A DNA stretch of 64,000 nucleotides from an uncultured Clostridia bacterium (GTDB taxonomy: Bacteria > Bacillota > Clostridia > Christensenellales > CAG-917). The translations under genes were made by a program, and so were the position numbers. The notes below the pieces were generated by a model. That model had not been told where the DNA came from and did no database searches. It saw nothing but the letters and a program-made list of their open reading frames with translations. Each line of letters starts with the position of its first letter. The first letter of the stretch is position 1. Shown here in pieces: positions 8,674 to 18,431 of this stretch. Location: contig CAKQUX010000001.1 of NCBI GenBank assembly GCA_934277645.1, positions 450,883 through 514,882 on the forward strand, written 5' to 3'.

Positions 8674-10035
8674 TTATAACACGAACAACGAAGAAAGATA
8701 CAATCCGCCGAGAGTTGCAAACAATACGGGGATTGCCGTTATGACGCCGTATTTCGCAAAAGTCAAAAAACCGAATTTTACGCCGTTCTTTTCGGTTATA
8801 TCGACACACATTATGCCTGCCAATGCACCTATCGGCGTCAAATACGCGCCTATGTTAGAGCCGGCTATTGCCGCATAAACGCCCATAAGCCCCATCTTGC
8901 CGCTTGCCGCCATAGACGAATATAAAACGCTCATCGGAATATTGTTCACAAGGTTTGCTACCAATGCACCGCTAAGTCCGAAGCTTAAAATGTTAAGGTC
9001 GCTACCGCCCAACGAAAGCAAAACGGCGAGTTTTTCGGTGACGCCGCCCGCTTCGAGCGACAGAATTATCACGAACATAGATAAAACGAAAGGCGCAAGC
9101 GACCAAGGTATACGCTTTATCGCCGACCATAAAACTACGGGTTTTTGTCTTTGCGCGGCAAAACAAATAAGCGAACAAATATTAAGCGAAACGGCAAAGC
9201 ACAACGTCAAAAACCACATTTCTACTCCGATAAAATCGGAAATTGCCAAAAGTAAAATGCACGCCGCTATATGTATAAGGGCGATGACAAGCATAGGTTT
9301 GTTTTCGATTTCAATCGTTTCTGCCGATTTATCAATCGGCTCGGAAAGTTTCTTTCTGAAAAGCAAAAACAAAATCAAAAACGCAACTGCGCCTGCAATC
9401 AAAGTCGGAATTGCCATTGCCGCAACGTAATTCAAAAAGCTTATTCCGTAACTCGACGCGAGATAAATATTCGTAGGGTTGCCTATTATCAAAAACATAG
9501 AAAGCGTGTTTGCTGCAACGAATTCGGCTACGACGTACGGAATCGGGTCGATTTTCGCATTTATGCAAAAGCAACATATAAACGGCGTGAACGTCAATAT
9601 GACTATATCGTTTGACGTAAACACTGTCAAAATCGAAACAATCAGATATAAAAGAACAAAAAGTTTCTTTTGACTGTCCCCTGCTTTTTGCAGAGTTTTT
9701 AAAGCGAGATACTTGAAAAAGCCCAATTCGTCAAGCACTATCGAGAGCGACGTCATCGAGAAAAATAAAATTAAAATCTTTATCGGGTTGACCTTGGACG
9801 ACGCGCCGCCCGTAAAGCCCGACCACATATCCGCCGTTAGCGAATTCCATAAATCGCCTATTCCGATAAAGCCGCACGATAACATAACAATCGCGCCGAC
9901 AAAAGGAGCAATCCAAAAAATATCGATTTTTATTCTTTTCCCGCTTTTAACGTTAAAAGCGACGCTCGGCTTTAAAAGCGCAAGCGTCACCGTCGCTATA
10001 CAAGTTAAAACTGAAATTACGATTATCGCAACCAT
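8674..10035 (-). CDS. ArsB/NhaD-type (ion transporter superfamily) permease
   Basis: 453 aa, about 11-12 hydrophobic segments. TSNDIVILTFTPF and GNPTNIYLA are the paired re-entrant-loop motifs of the IT superfamily, which includes arsenite pump ArsB, Na+/H+ antiporter NhaD and SLC13 dicarboxylate carriers. ArsB-like is the closest resemblance, but no arsR, arsA or arsC gene is nearby, so the substrate is open (arsenite, Na+/H+ or an organic acid). No clear ribosome binding site precedes the ATG at 10035; it lies 31 nt downstream of the dehydratase gene on the same strand and may depend on it. Confidence 0.8.
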   Translation of the reverse strand: MVAIIVISVLTCIATVTLALLKPSVAFNVKSGKRIKIDIFWIAPFVGAIVMLSCGFIGIGDLWNSLTADMWSGFTGGASSKVNPIKILILFFSMTSLSIVLDELGFFKYLALKTLQKAGDSQKKLFVLLYLIVSILTVFTSNDIVILTFTPFICCFCINAKIDPIPYVVAEFVAANTLSMFLIIGNPTNIYLASSYGISFLNYVAAMAIPTLIAGAVAFLILFLLFRKKLSEPIDKSAETIEIENKPMLVIALIHIAACILLLAISDFIGVEMWFLTLCFAVSLNICSLICFAAQRQKPVVLWSAIKRIPWSLAPFVLSMFVIILSLEAGGVTEKLAVLLSLGGSDLNILSFGLSGALVANLVNNIPMSVLYSSMAASGKMGLMGVYAAIAGSNIGAYLTPIGALAGIMCVDITEKNGVKFGFLTFAKYGVITAIPVLFATLGGLYLSSLFVL

Positions 10036-10066
10036 TTTGAAATCATTAGTGTGACTATATCTGTTA

Positions 10067-11938
10067 TTAGTCGATTCTCGGCTCTTGTTTGTAAGTCGGA
10101 ATCATAATGTGAAGTTGTTCTTTAACCTCAGGCGCTTTGTTCTCTTTCGCTAGTCCGATAAGAGTCGCCAAATCTTTTTCAAACGCCTTTTCGTCAACGT
10201 CGATTTGCTTGCAAATGAAAATCTTCTTGTTAGAAGTCTTTCTCATACCCTCGCCCGAAATCAAAAGTTCTTCATAAAGTTTTTCACCCGGTCTAAGTCC
10301 CGTGAAAACTATATCGATATCCTTGTAAGGTTCCAAGCCCGAAAGTCTGATAAGGTTTTCCGCAAGGTCGAGAATTTTGACGGGTTGTCCCATATCGAGA
10401 ACGAAAATCTCACCCGTTTCCGAGAACGTTCCCGTTTGAAGGACAAGAGAAACGGCTTCCGGAATCGTCATAAAGTATCTTATTATGCGTTTATCGGTAA
10501 GCGTAACCGGACCGCCTTCTGCGATTTGCTTTTTGAAAAGCGGAATTACTGAGCCGTTAGAACCTAAAACGTTTCCGAAACGAACGGCGCAGAAAATCGT
10601 ATTCGGGAATCTCTGTGCGTGATATTTGACAATCATTTCGCAACAACGCTTTGACGCACCCATAACGTTAGTCGGGTTTACCGCCTTATCCGTCGAAATC
10701 AACAAGAATCTTTTTACCTTAAACTCAGCCGACAACTTGCAAAGATTGAGCGTGCCGACAACGTTGTTTTTGATTGCCTGTTCAGGGACGTGTTCCATAA
10801 GCGGAACGTGCTTGTGCGCCGCCGCGTGGAAAACAAGTTCGGGACGATATCTGTCGAAAAGAATACGGCATTTGTCGTAATCGGCAATCGAACAAATTTC
10901 GGCTTGCAAATCGAGCTTAGGATATTTCCTTTTAAGCTCTTGTTGAATGTCGTAGGCGTTGTTTTCATAAATTTCCATTATGATGAGTTGTTTAGGCTCA
11001 AACGACGCAATCTGACGGCAAAGTTCGCTGCCTATCGAACCACCGCCGCCCGTGACCAAAACGACTTTGCCCTGAATATGTTCCTTAACTTCCTTCGAGT
11101 CGAACGTCATCGGTTCGCGTCCGAGCAAATCTTCGATTTTGACGTCACGCGGTTGAGTTGTCATATCCGCGCTTTCGACAAGTTCCTGAACAGGCGGAAT
11201 AATTTTCAAAACGCACTTTGTCGCTATACAATCGTTGATGATTGCCGCCTTTTTAACAGGGTCGCAAGTAGGAATTGCAAAAATAATTTTTCTTATATAA
11301 TACTTTTTAACGACGCTCGCAATGTCTTTCGTCGTTCCCACGACAGGGATATCGACAATTTGCTTGCCTTGTTTTTCTTCGCTGTCATCGACAAAGCAAA
11401 CAGGCTTAAAGATGGTCGGGTCGTTTGCAAAGCCTTTCGCTATGGCAGAGCCCGTCCAGCCTGCGCCGATAATGAGAGTATTGTTTTTCGCACTGCTCTT
11501 TACGTCAAGAACGTGCTTTAATTGGTGCTTTCTCAAATACAACTGCCATGACGACAATTTTTCTACCGAAAGTCCCAAATAAACGATAAGGAACAACGTC
11601 ACGAAATAGAAAGTCAACCACTTTGCGTATCCGAACGTCGCAAATCCGAGAGCCGCCGTAAAAACGAAATCAAGAATTAAAATCAAGAGCAAAACCAAAA
11701 ACGGCTTTCCGCTTGCGTGTTCCCACAATATTTTATTCAGTTTGAATATGCACTGAAAAACAAAATAGAAGAAAATCGAATATATCGGCAATGCGACGTA
11801 ATAACGCCAATCGATAGGAGCCGACATATTAAATTTGAAAAATACTAACAACAGTTCCGAACAAGCAAGTAAAATCAAAAAGTCCACAATGTTACTTTTT
11901 TCTTTTTTAGTGAACTTTAACATTCGATTTTTAATCAT
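10067..11938 (-). CDS. Membrane-anchored nucleotide-sugar 4,6-dehydratase (PglF/CapD/WbpM-like)
   Basis: 623 aa. Four hydrophobic segments (about residues 17-125) anchor the protein; a CoA-binding-like Rossmann domain follows (IIGAGWTGSAIA, about 156-167) and then the catalytic short-chain-dehydrogenase domain with TGGGGSIG (296-303) for NAD binding, STDKAV (415-420) and the MGASK block (426-430) that carries the family's Met/Lys in place of Tyr-x-x-x-Lys. These enzymes turn UDP-GlcNAc into UDP-4-keto-6-deoxy sugars for surface glycans. AGAGGATAAT precedes the ATG. It fits the surrounding polysaccharide genes. Confidence 0.92.
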   Translation of the reverse strand: MIKNRMLKFTKKEKSNIVDFLILLACSELLLVFFKFNMSAPIDWRYYVALPIYSIFFYFVFQCIFKLNKILWEHASGKPFLVLLLILILDFVFTAALGFATFGYAKWLTFYFVTLFLIVYLGLSVEKLSSWQLYLRKHQLKHVLDVKSSAKNNTLIIGAGWTGSAIAKGFANDPTIFKPVCFVDDSEEKQGKQIVDIPVVGTTKDIASVVKKYYIRKIIFAIPTCDPVKKAAIINDCIATKCVLKIIPPVQELVESADMTTQPRDVKIEDLLGREPMTFDSKEVKEHIQGKVVLVTGGGGSIGSELCRQIASFEPKQLIIMEIYENNAYDIQQELKRKYPKLDLQAEICSIADYDKCRILFDRYRPELVFHAAAHKHVPLMEHVPEQAIKNNVVGTLNLCKLSAEFKVKRFLLISTDKAVNPTNVMGASKRCCEMIVKYHAQRFPNTIFCAVRFGNVLGSNGSVIPLFKKQIAEGGPVTLTDKRIIRYFMTIPEAVSLVLQTGTFSETGEIFVLDMGQPVKILDLAENLIRLSGLEPYKDIDIVFTGLRPGEKLYEELLISGEGMRKTSNKKIFICKQIDVDEKAFEKDLATLIGLAKENKAPEVKEQLHIMIPTYKQEPRID

Positions 11939-12251
11939 ATTATCCTCTGTAACGCCATTTGTACGTCTATTCTTTGCGATTGATTATAGCACCGCCGCAA
12001 GTAATAGTCAAGCATAGTCAGGCCATTAGCCTTGCAGCAAGCGTCTATGAACTTAATCCGAGCTTAATTACGTTAAAAGTGTTTGACTTTGACTTATCGC
12101 TCCGATGGTTTTTGCCGCCCTACGCAAAACAGTTGGGGGAAACTTCTCATATAATGCGAATTGCTCATATAGTGCAAATTGCTATTCTAATACGTTTGCT
12201 CTAAAATTACGCTTGAAGGTTTTAACGACATACGTTTCGTATGCCGCCATA
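11939..12251. other. Gene-free gap, nothing recognised
   Basis: About 310 nt between the dehydratase start and the end of a small zinc-ribbon gene. I see no RNA gene, clear promoter or terminator. Confidence 0.4.
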
Positions 12252-12407
12252 TCAGTCCTTTTTTGCAGACAAAACCTTTTTTGTCTTTAACGACGAATCG
12301 GACGCGCCACCGTTAGGCACGTTATCGCTCGCCTTTGCTAAGCAATCGGGACAAACCATAGTTCCCTCAGGTACGACTTTTCCGCAACAAATACATCTGT
12401 CTTCCAT
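12252..12407 (-). CDS. Small zinc-ribbon protein, 51 aa
   Basis: Short gene read directly from the minus strand: ATG at 12407 preceded by AAGAGGTGAAAT, TGA at 12252-12254. The product starts MEDRCICCGKVVPEGTMVC and continues PDC, so it has two Cys pairs (CxCC and CxxC), a typical zinc ribbon, followed by a short Ser/Lys-rich tail. Such mini zinc ribbons occur in Firmicutes genomes and phages, with no known role. It stands alone between the Wzz-like gene and the dehydratase, on the same strand as both. Confidence 0.65.
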   Translation of the reverse strand: MEDRCICCGKVVPEGTMVCPDCLAKASDNVPNGGASDSSLKTKKVLSAKKD

Positions 12408-12842
12408 ATTTCACCTCTTAACATATTATGCTCAAACAGACGAAATATAACCTACCTGCGCTAAACGCCACACAAATCAAGCAATAATTGTTTGATTAAA
12501 CTTAACGTAAAAAAGTTTAGCTAAACGGGAAGCATAATTAAAACAATCAACGTTTAATTGAATGCTAGTACATTTTAACAAAAAACGTGTTAATTAAGCG
12601 ATAGGTATTATTGCAATAAATGTTTATTTAAGCAATATATATTATTTAGCAACAATTATCAATTAAATTAAAAAATAAGTATTAAAAGTTAAAAACGACT
12701 TTTTTAGGGGAAGAATTATACAGAATAATTAGGCAAAATAATAAAAGCGACCGTATGGTCGCTTTTATTAGTGTTAAACGTTTCCGAAATCGATTTTAAT
12801 CGATTATTCTTGATTTTTAAAATATCTTTAAAACTATTCTAT
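12408..12842. other. AT-rich gap
   Basis: About 430 nt, very AT-rich from 12480 to 12720. Apart from the terminator at 12740-12769 I find no gene or recognised RNA. Confidence 0.4.
12740..12769 (-). terminator. Intrinsic terminator after the Wzz-like gene
   Basis: A perfect 13-bp stem AATAAAAGCGACC/GGTCGCTTTTATT with a 4-nt loop; the minus-strand 3' arm ends in a T-rich tail. It lies 75 nt past the stop codon at 12843. Confidence 0.85.
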
Positions 12843-14270
12843 TTACTCTTCGACTTTTGAGTCTGTGTTTTCATTTGCGGCGACGTTGTCTTCACCCGAA
12901 ACGGCAACAGCCAAAGCGGCTTTCTTAGCTTTTTTTACTTTCATTGCCTCTTTGATTTTTACGCCGACAGGAGTCATAATAAGCCCCGACACAACGCCTA
13001 TGCCGAGAGATATAAGCATAATTTGAAGCCAAGGAACGGTTGCGATGCTCGAAACAGGCGAAGCGGCGGAAATAATCTTTATGTCGCTTGCGAGTTCTTT
13101 ATCAGAATATTCTTCGGTAAATTCGTTATAACTTTCTATAAACACGTTAATAATGCCTGTCAATTCGATAATGCTTGCTTCAACTTTCGCAATATCTTCT
13201 GCGGTTGCAGGAGTATGCGCTGTACTTAAATCAGTTACCCACGCTTGGAAGTTATCCATTTTTTTTGTAAGTCTTTCTTTTTCTTCCGCTATAACCGATT
13301 GTTTTTTGAATTCGTTGTCGAATACATCCGACTTAGGAACGGTGATATTGGCAACGCTGCTACCGCTTACGACAACGCTCGGATATTGCTTGCTGTACGA
13401 TTCCAAAAACTCTTTAATGCTGTTGAGCGTTTCGTTTTTAGCCGTTATCTCTTTTTCTATTCTCTTGATTTCGTAGTTAAGGTAATTGAGAGTCGAGGTT
13501 TCGTCACGTACAATGCAGTTGCTTTTAGCATTAGCGACTATAATATTAACCTTTTGCATAAAGGAATCGATTTTTGTTTTAATAGTCGATATGGAATCTC
13601 CCTTAGAAGAAACAAATTGTATATTGTGGAGCGATGCAACGTAGTCTAATCCGTATTGAAGTTCGTTTGTTATCACGCTGAAAAGCTCTACGAAGTCACT
13701 ACTCTTAATATCGGCTTCCGTAATGAAATCAACCGTCATTCTGTCGCTGACTATATATTGCTTTTCAAAGCTCTTGGTGTAAGTATTCATTATATTGTTT
13801 ACTATGCTGACAGCTTCGCTCTTTGTCAAACCGCTTACGCTTTTATAATTAAGTGTAACGTTGAACTTTGTCGGCATGACTTCTTTATCGGCATCGGAGC
13901 CGGTATTTTTAGGCGTAACCCCCGTGATTTTTATAGCATTACGAATTGCCGAAACGTCATATCTATTGTTAAGACCGAGATTTGTAAGCACTGTTAAAAT
14001 CGTTTGAACGTCTCTTATTCCGTCGCTGTTGTAAATCGCGCCGTTAGGATCACGGCCGTCTTCGATTCCGTCGTAAGTAAGCTCTATAGTTCCCTGTATA
14101 TTGCCGTTCGTTTCGTCACTGAGAGAAATGCCCACGCCGACGATTGCGCCGACTATCAGGCACAAAATCACGCATATTAAAAGCATAGGAACAGCTTTTT
14201 TCAAAAATTTCAAAACATCTCCAAACGTTAAGCCGCTATTGAAGTTCTCTTGTCTGTTGTCTTCCATCAT
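12843..14270 (-). CDS. Wzz/chain-length-determinant-like polysaccharide co-polymerase
   Basis: 475 aa with the classic layout: a short cytoplasmic N-terminus, transmembrane helix 1 (about residues 31-53), a long extracytoplasmic region that is mainly helical and coiled-coil (about 230-350), transmembrane helix 2 (about 410-432) preceded by a Pro-rich patch (SAASPVSS), and a short Lys-rich tail. There is no tyrosine-kinase domain. Proteins of this type set chain length during Wzy-dependent polysaccharide assembly. GGAG lies 6 nt ahead of the first ATG. The gene follows the O-antigen-ligase-like gene by 39 nt, so the two are probably one operon ending at the terminator at 12740. Confidence 0.85.
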   Translation of the reverse strand: MMEDNRQENFNSGLTFGDVLKFLKKAVPMLLICVILCLIVGAIVGVGISLSDETNGNIQGTIELTYDGIEDGRDPNGAIYNSDGIRDVQTILTVLTNLGLNNRYDVSAIRNAIKITGVTPKNTGSDADKEVMPTKFNVTLNYKSVSGLTKSEAVSIVNNIMNTYTKSFEKQYIVSDRMTVDFITEADIKSSDFVELFSVITNELQYGLDYVASLHNIQFVSSKGDSISTIKTKIDSFMQKVNIIVANAKSNCIVRDETSTLNYLNYEIKRIEKEITAKNETLNSIKEFLESYSKQYPSVVVSGSSVANITVPKSDVFDNEFKKQSVIAEEKERLTKKMDNFQAWVTDLSTAHTPATAEDIAKVEASIIELTGIINVFIESYNEFTEEYSDKELASDIKIISAASPVSSIATVPWLQIMLISLGIGVVSGLIMTPVGVKIKEAMKVKKAKKAALAVAVSGEDNVAANENTDSKVEE

Positions 14271-14309
14271 TCTTTTCTCCTTTAATTATATTCCGTGTAT
14301 TTTGCCTTT

Positions 14310-15935
14310 CTATTCGGCTTTTGATTTTTCAATTTCCGTTTCTTCGATTACTCTGCCGTAAACTGCGCTTACGTCTTCTTCGTCACTAGGCAAAACGCTG
14401 ACAAGTTTTCCGTTTGAATCCAAATCGATTTTCCACTCTCTTTCTTTTCTTTCATTTATAAGCTCTAAAACCACGATGATGAGCGTCACCATTATCATCG
14501 ACGGCATAGGAACAAACGTACCTGTATCTATCATTGCGTATCCTTCGAAGCCGAGCATGCCGATTAAGATAAAAATGTTGAACATATCTTTATGGCAGAT
14601 AATTTTGAATCTCTCGACGTAGTTATAGATATACGCGCCGAGTCCGACTAGTCCCATACAACCGATAATTTGAAACAGCGTCGAGTGGAAGAAATAGAAG
14701 CCCAGCGTTCCGCCGTTATAATTCTTTCCGAAATAACCGATGCCTGCGCCGAATATAGGGTTTGCCTTAAAGCAATTCCACGCTTCCGCATAGAGTTCCC
14801 ATCTTCCGCTTGTCTTGATGTGTCCATCCGGCGAGAAACTGCGATTTATAACCATCGAGCAGAACGCCATAGTCTTTTCCCAAGTTGCGCCAATTATAAT
14901 TATACCGACTACAAGGACAACGACAAGAGGAATTACTATTCCCTTTCTGTATGCCTTTCCGAAATAAATCATCGCGGCGATAAAGAACGGTGCAACGATG
15001 AGCGCAAACAAAATTCCGCCTCTCGAAAGGCTCAATATGATTGCGACGTACTCGCCAAGGAACAATAAGGTATAAAGCCAAGACAATTTGGACTTAACCG
15101 CAAGATAGCAAGTTCCCGGCATCAAAAGCACAAGCCACGTCGAGAAGTTGTTGCCTATACACCAACCGATTGAAACTCTTTCGTTCATATCGTGGATACG
15201 GCTTGGGTCGCGCATATAGAACACGAAAACCTCGAACATAATGAGCATCGACGCATAAAACATAATCTTTGCGAGATACGTTTTCAAATCGATTTCTCTT
15301 TTAGGTTTGCAGTAATTGCTGAAAATGAAATATATCGCAAGAATGGCAACGCCTAAAAGCAATACCCAAGCGATTCCGTTTTTATAGCCTTCAGCGTTAA
15401 TTGTGCCGATACCGCCGAAAATCAAAGCTATCGACACGGCGAGTTGCGAATAGAAGAATTTGTTTATTTTAAACTTTCTGCGATAATGAACAATATGATA
15501 GACAAGAGCGAAAGGCAACGGCGCGACGCCCAAAATGGCAAGCCCGTAAGAAGCGGGATTCACCTCGACGGGGAATATTGCCGTAACCATAAAAATAATC
15601 GGGATTGTAGGAGTAGCGTCGTCCTTTACGACCAGAACGAAAGATGCCAAAAGGACTATTAAAATAAGTCCTGCCACTTCGACAAGTCTTGCATAATAAC
15701 CGATATTCCAAAAAATGAAAATTATTGCCGCTATTGTCAACAAATAATAGTCCGAATATAAAAACTTATCGAGTTTTTCGATAAAATTTTTGTATTTCGG
15801 ATTTTCTTCGAATTTGAACTTTTTATAAGTCGACGGAGCTTCGAGTTCGTCGCCGAGAAGTTCGACTTTCTCTACCGTCGTCGTTTCTTCGTTTACGCTT
15901 TCAGCGTTTAGTATTTCTTTTTCCATAATGTTCAT
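14310..15935 (-). CDS. O-antigen ligase/polymerase (Wzy/WaaL-like) membrane protein
   Basis: 541 aa with about 12 hydrophobic segments. The central SLSRGGILFAL motif and the late loop GAGIGYFGKNYN...FHSTLFQIIGCMG are characteristic of the Wzy_C/O-antigen ligase family, which joins or polymerises lipid-linked glycans outside the membrane. About 60 N-terminal residues and 50 C-terminal residues are charged and cytoplasmic. AAAGG precedes the first ATG. Since no lipid A genes are visible, polymerisation of a capsule-like glycan or transfer to a wall acceptor is more likely than LPS ligation. Operon with the Wzz-like gene downstream. Confidence 0.85.
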   Translation of the reverse strand: MNIMEKEILNAESVNEETTTVEKVELLGDELEAPSTYKKFKFEENPKYKNFIEKLDKFLYSDYYLLTIAAIIFIFWNIGYYARLVEVAGLILIVLLASFVLVVKDDATPTIPIIFMVTAIFPVEVNPASYGLAILGVAPLPFALVYHIVHYRRKFKINKFFYSQLAVSIALIFGGIGTINAEGYKNGIAWVLLLGVAILAIYFIFSNYCKPKREIDLKTYLAKIMFYASMLIMFEVFVFYMRDPSRIHDMNERVSIGWCIGNNFSTWLVLLMPGTCYLAVKSKLSWLYTLLFLGEYVAIILSLSRGGILFALIVAPFFIAAMIYFGKAYRKGIVIPLVVVLVVGIIIIGATWEKTMAFCSMVINRSFSPDGHIKTSGRWELYAEAWNCFKANPIFGAGIGYFGKNYNGGTLGFYFFHSTLFQIIGCMGLVGLGAYIYNYVERFKIICHKDMFNIFILIGMLGFEGYAMIDTGTFVPMPSMIMVTLIIVVLELINERKEREWKIDLDSNGKLVSVLPSDEEDVSAVYGRVIEETEIEKSKAE

Positions 15936-16224
15936 TTTAACAAACCTTTATATAAAAATCAACAAAAACTAACAAAAAGATATCGCCGCTACAGCCGACA
16001 ACCTTGTTTTGCACATCGTTCTTCGGCTTTTCTGTTTCCTTTTTCGCGGTTTTTTTAATTTTCAAGCTAATTATATGACATTTTTTGGTTTATTATTGCT
16101 ATAAAACGGTATAAAATCATTCAATCGATTGCATACGGAAAGGTTTTATAATATAATAATATAGTATGCGGAGCAATGCAAAAGCTAAGGCTTAATGCAT
16201 TTCGCAATTTAATCAGGAGACTAT

Positions 16225-18288
16225 ATGAGACTTTTTTTAGGAATAGACTTAGACACCTGCGAAGACGTCAAAGACTACAATCTTAAAGATTTAAAAGAGC
16301 TTGAAGAAGCAATAAACATCGTTCGTTTGAAAATTATAAAAAAGCATTTGGACAACGGCGTTGAATTTCGCAACATCAGCAATATCTATATTCACGACAC
16401 CGTAAAAATCGGCGCAGGCACCGTTATTTACGGAGACCAGCACATCAGAGGTAACACGGTTATCGGTCAGAACTGCATCATCGAAACGGGCAACGTCATC
16501 GAAAACGCAATAATCGGCAACGAAGTCAGAATCATGAAAAGCGTGCTTAAAGACTGCCGTATCGGAAACAAAACCACCGTAGGACCTTTTGCCAACGTAC
16601 ATACGGGAAGCATCATCGAACGCCAATGCCGTATAGGAAACTTTGTCGAAATTAAAAACGCCACAATCGGCGTAAGCACGAAAATGGCGCACCTTGCCTA
16701 CATCGGCGACGTCGACATCGGCAATCAATGCAATATCGGTTGCGGTTCTATATTCGTCAACTATGACGGCAAAAACAAACACCGTAGCTCGGTCGGCGAC
16801 AGCGTATTTATCGGCTCGAACAGCAACGTCATCGCTCCCGTTAAAATCGAAGACAACGCCTATATCGCGGCAGGCACGACCGTCACCATCGACCTTCCTA
16901 AAAACAGTATGTGCATAGGCCGTAACCGCGAAACGGTCAAAGAAAACCGCAGCAAATTCCATAAAAACGTTTTCGATAAAAAGTATTTCGGCACGGACGG
17001 TATCCGCGGCGTATACGGCGAAGACCTTACCGACGAGCTTGCCTATATGACGGGCAATTATCTCGGCTACTCGGCAAGCGGCGGTAGCGTCGTTGTCGGT
17101 AGAGATACGAGAATCAGCGGCGAAGCCCTTTCAAAGGCTATAATAAAAGGCATCACCGACGCAGGAGCAAACGTCGTGGATCTCGGCGTCGTTTCAACCC
17201 CTGCCGTAGCGTTTGTCACAACGCACGTCGGAGCAAACTACGGCGTCGTACTCAGCGCGTCGCACAACCCTGCCAAGTATAACGGCATCAAGATTTTCAA
17301 CTATGACGGAAGAAAACTCACTTCCATAGAAGAAGTCGAAATCGAAACCCACATTTCAAACAACACTCCTATTATAAAGCAAGAAAAGGGTGAAGTCGTC
17401 GACGGCAAAATGCACATGCAATGCTATCACGACGACCTTAAAAAACTTATCGGAAACCTTAAAGGACTTAAAGTCGTTCTCGATTGCAGCAACGGTGCGC
17501 TTTCAAAAGTTGCCCCTGCTTTTTTCAAGGAACTCGGCGCGGAAGTGTTTTCGTATAATGACACGGGGGACGGTAGCAAGATAAACGAAAATTGCGGCGC
17601 TCTTCACCCTGAATTCTGCGCGGCAAAAGTTCTCGAACACGGCGCAAACGTGGGCTTTTCTTACGACGGCGATGCCGACAGACTTATAGCAATCAACGGC
17701 AGAGGTAAAACCGTTGACGGCGACAGCATCATTTATATGATTGCCAAACGCTTAAAGCAACAAGAAAGACTTAACGGCAACGAAGTCGTCGGCACCGTTA
17801 TGACCAATATGGGCGTCGAACAAAGCCTTAAAAAACTCGGCATAAAACTTACGAGAACGGACGTAGGCGACCACAACGTTATGGAAGAAATGCTCAGAAA
17901 AGACCTTTTGGTCGGCGGCGAGCAATCGGGACATATCATACTTAGAGAATTTTCAAACACGGGCGACGGACTTTTGGCAAGCCTTTATCTTTGCAAACTT
18001 ATGGAAGAAACGGGCAAACCGCTTGAAAAACTCGACGACAGCTCGCACTACCCTCAGGTTATGGTAAACCTCGAAACCAAAAAGAAAAAGGAAATCATGG
18101 CAGACCCTATCGTCAAAGAGTTTATCGACGCGCTGGCAATCGAACTCGAAGACAAAGGACGTGTCCTTTTAAGAGCAAGCGGAACCGAACCTAAAATCAG
18201 AATTATGGCAGAATGTAGCAAAGCAAGCCTTGCCAAAGAAATGGTTCAAAAAATGAAATCTTTCATCGAAGACAATTTCGAGATGTGA
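16225..18288 (+). CDS. glmM: Fused GlcN-1-P acetyltransferase (GlmU C-domain) and phosphoglucosamine mutase (GlmM)
   Basis: 687 aa with two complete enzymes. Residues about 20-50 match the GlmU inter-domain helix (compare KKHLDNGVEF), and 51-236 form a left-handed beta-helix of hexapeptide repeats with the GlmU acetyltransferase active site: KMAHLAYIGD with the catalytic His (H156), NYDGKNK (179-185) and IAAGTTV (214-220). Residues about 252-687 are a full GlmM: KYFGTDGIRG start, SASHNP with the phosphoserine (S346), DGDADR metal loop (481-486), GEQSGH (565-570) and RASGTEP phosphate loop (650-656). It should catalyse GlcN-6-P to GlcN-1-P to GlcNAc-1-P. The uridylyltransferase domain of GlmU is absent and must be elsewhere. 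AGGAG precedes the ATG. Cytoplasmic. glmS is at 23487. Confidence 0.93.
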   Translation: MRLFLGIDLDTCEDVKDYNLKDLKELEEAINIVRLKIIKKHLDNGVEFRNISNIYIHDTVKIGAGTVIYGDQHIRGNTVIGQNCIIETGNVIENAIIGNEVRIMKSVLKDCRIGNKTTVGPFANVHTGSIIERQCRIGNFVEIKNATIGVSTKMAHLAYIGDVDIGNQCNIGCGSIFVNYDGKNKHRSSVGDSVFIGSNSNVIAPVKIEDNAYIAAGTTVTIDLPKNSMCIGRNRETVKENRSKFHKNVFDKKYFGTDGIRGVYGEDLTDELAYMTGNYLGYSASGGSVVVGRDTRISGEALSKAIIKGITDAGANVVDLGVVSTPAVAFVTTHVGANYGVVLSASHNPAKYNGIKIFNYDGRKLTSIEEVEIETHISNNTPIIKQEKGEVVDGKMHMQCYHDDLKKLIGNLKGLKVVLDCSNGALSKVAPAFFKELGAEVFSYNDTGDGSKINENCGALHPEFCAAKVLEHGANVGFSYDGDADRLIAINGRGKTVDGDSIIYMIAKRLKQQERLNGNEVVGTVMTNMGVEQSLKKLGIKLTRTDVGDHNVMEEMLRKDLLVGGEQSGHIILREFSNTGDGLLASLYLCKLMEETGKPLEKLDDSSHYPQVMVNLETKKKKEIMADPIVKEFIDALAIELEDKGRVLLRASGTEPKIRIMAECSKASLAKEMVQKMKSFIEDNFEM

Positions 18289-18343
18289 TTTCCGTTTAGC
18301 TTTAATAAAGTTACGGTTTAGTTTGTATCTAAAAATTAAATTT

Positions 18344-18372
18344 AAAAGCTCCGCCACACGGCGGAGCTTTTT
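18344..18372 (+). terminator. Bidirectional intrinsic terminator
   Basis: Stem AAGCTCCGCC/GGCGGAGCTT with loop ACAC, T run on the right and A run on the left. It lies between the convergent glmM fusion and licD genes and should serve both. Confidence 0.9.
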
Positions 18373-18431
18373 GATTATGTTATTCTTGTTAGCCGAAAAC
18401 ATCTGTCTTCGACTTGCTTTAATAGCGAAAA

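Noticed and set aside
12843..15935. LPS O-antigen assembly in a Gram-negative
   Set aside because: Wzz- and ligase-like genes alone do not show an outer membrane; lipoprotein types, ribosome binding sites and the rest of the gene set fit a Gram-positive-type Clostridia lineage.
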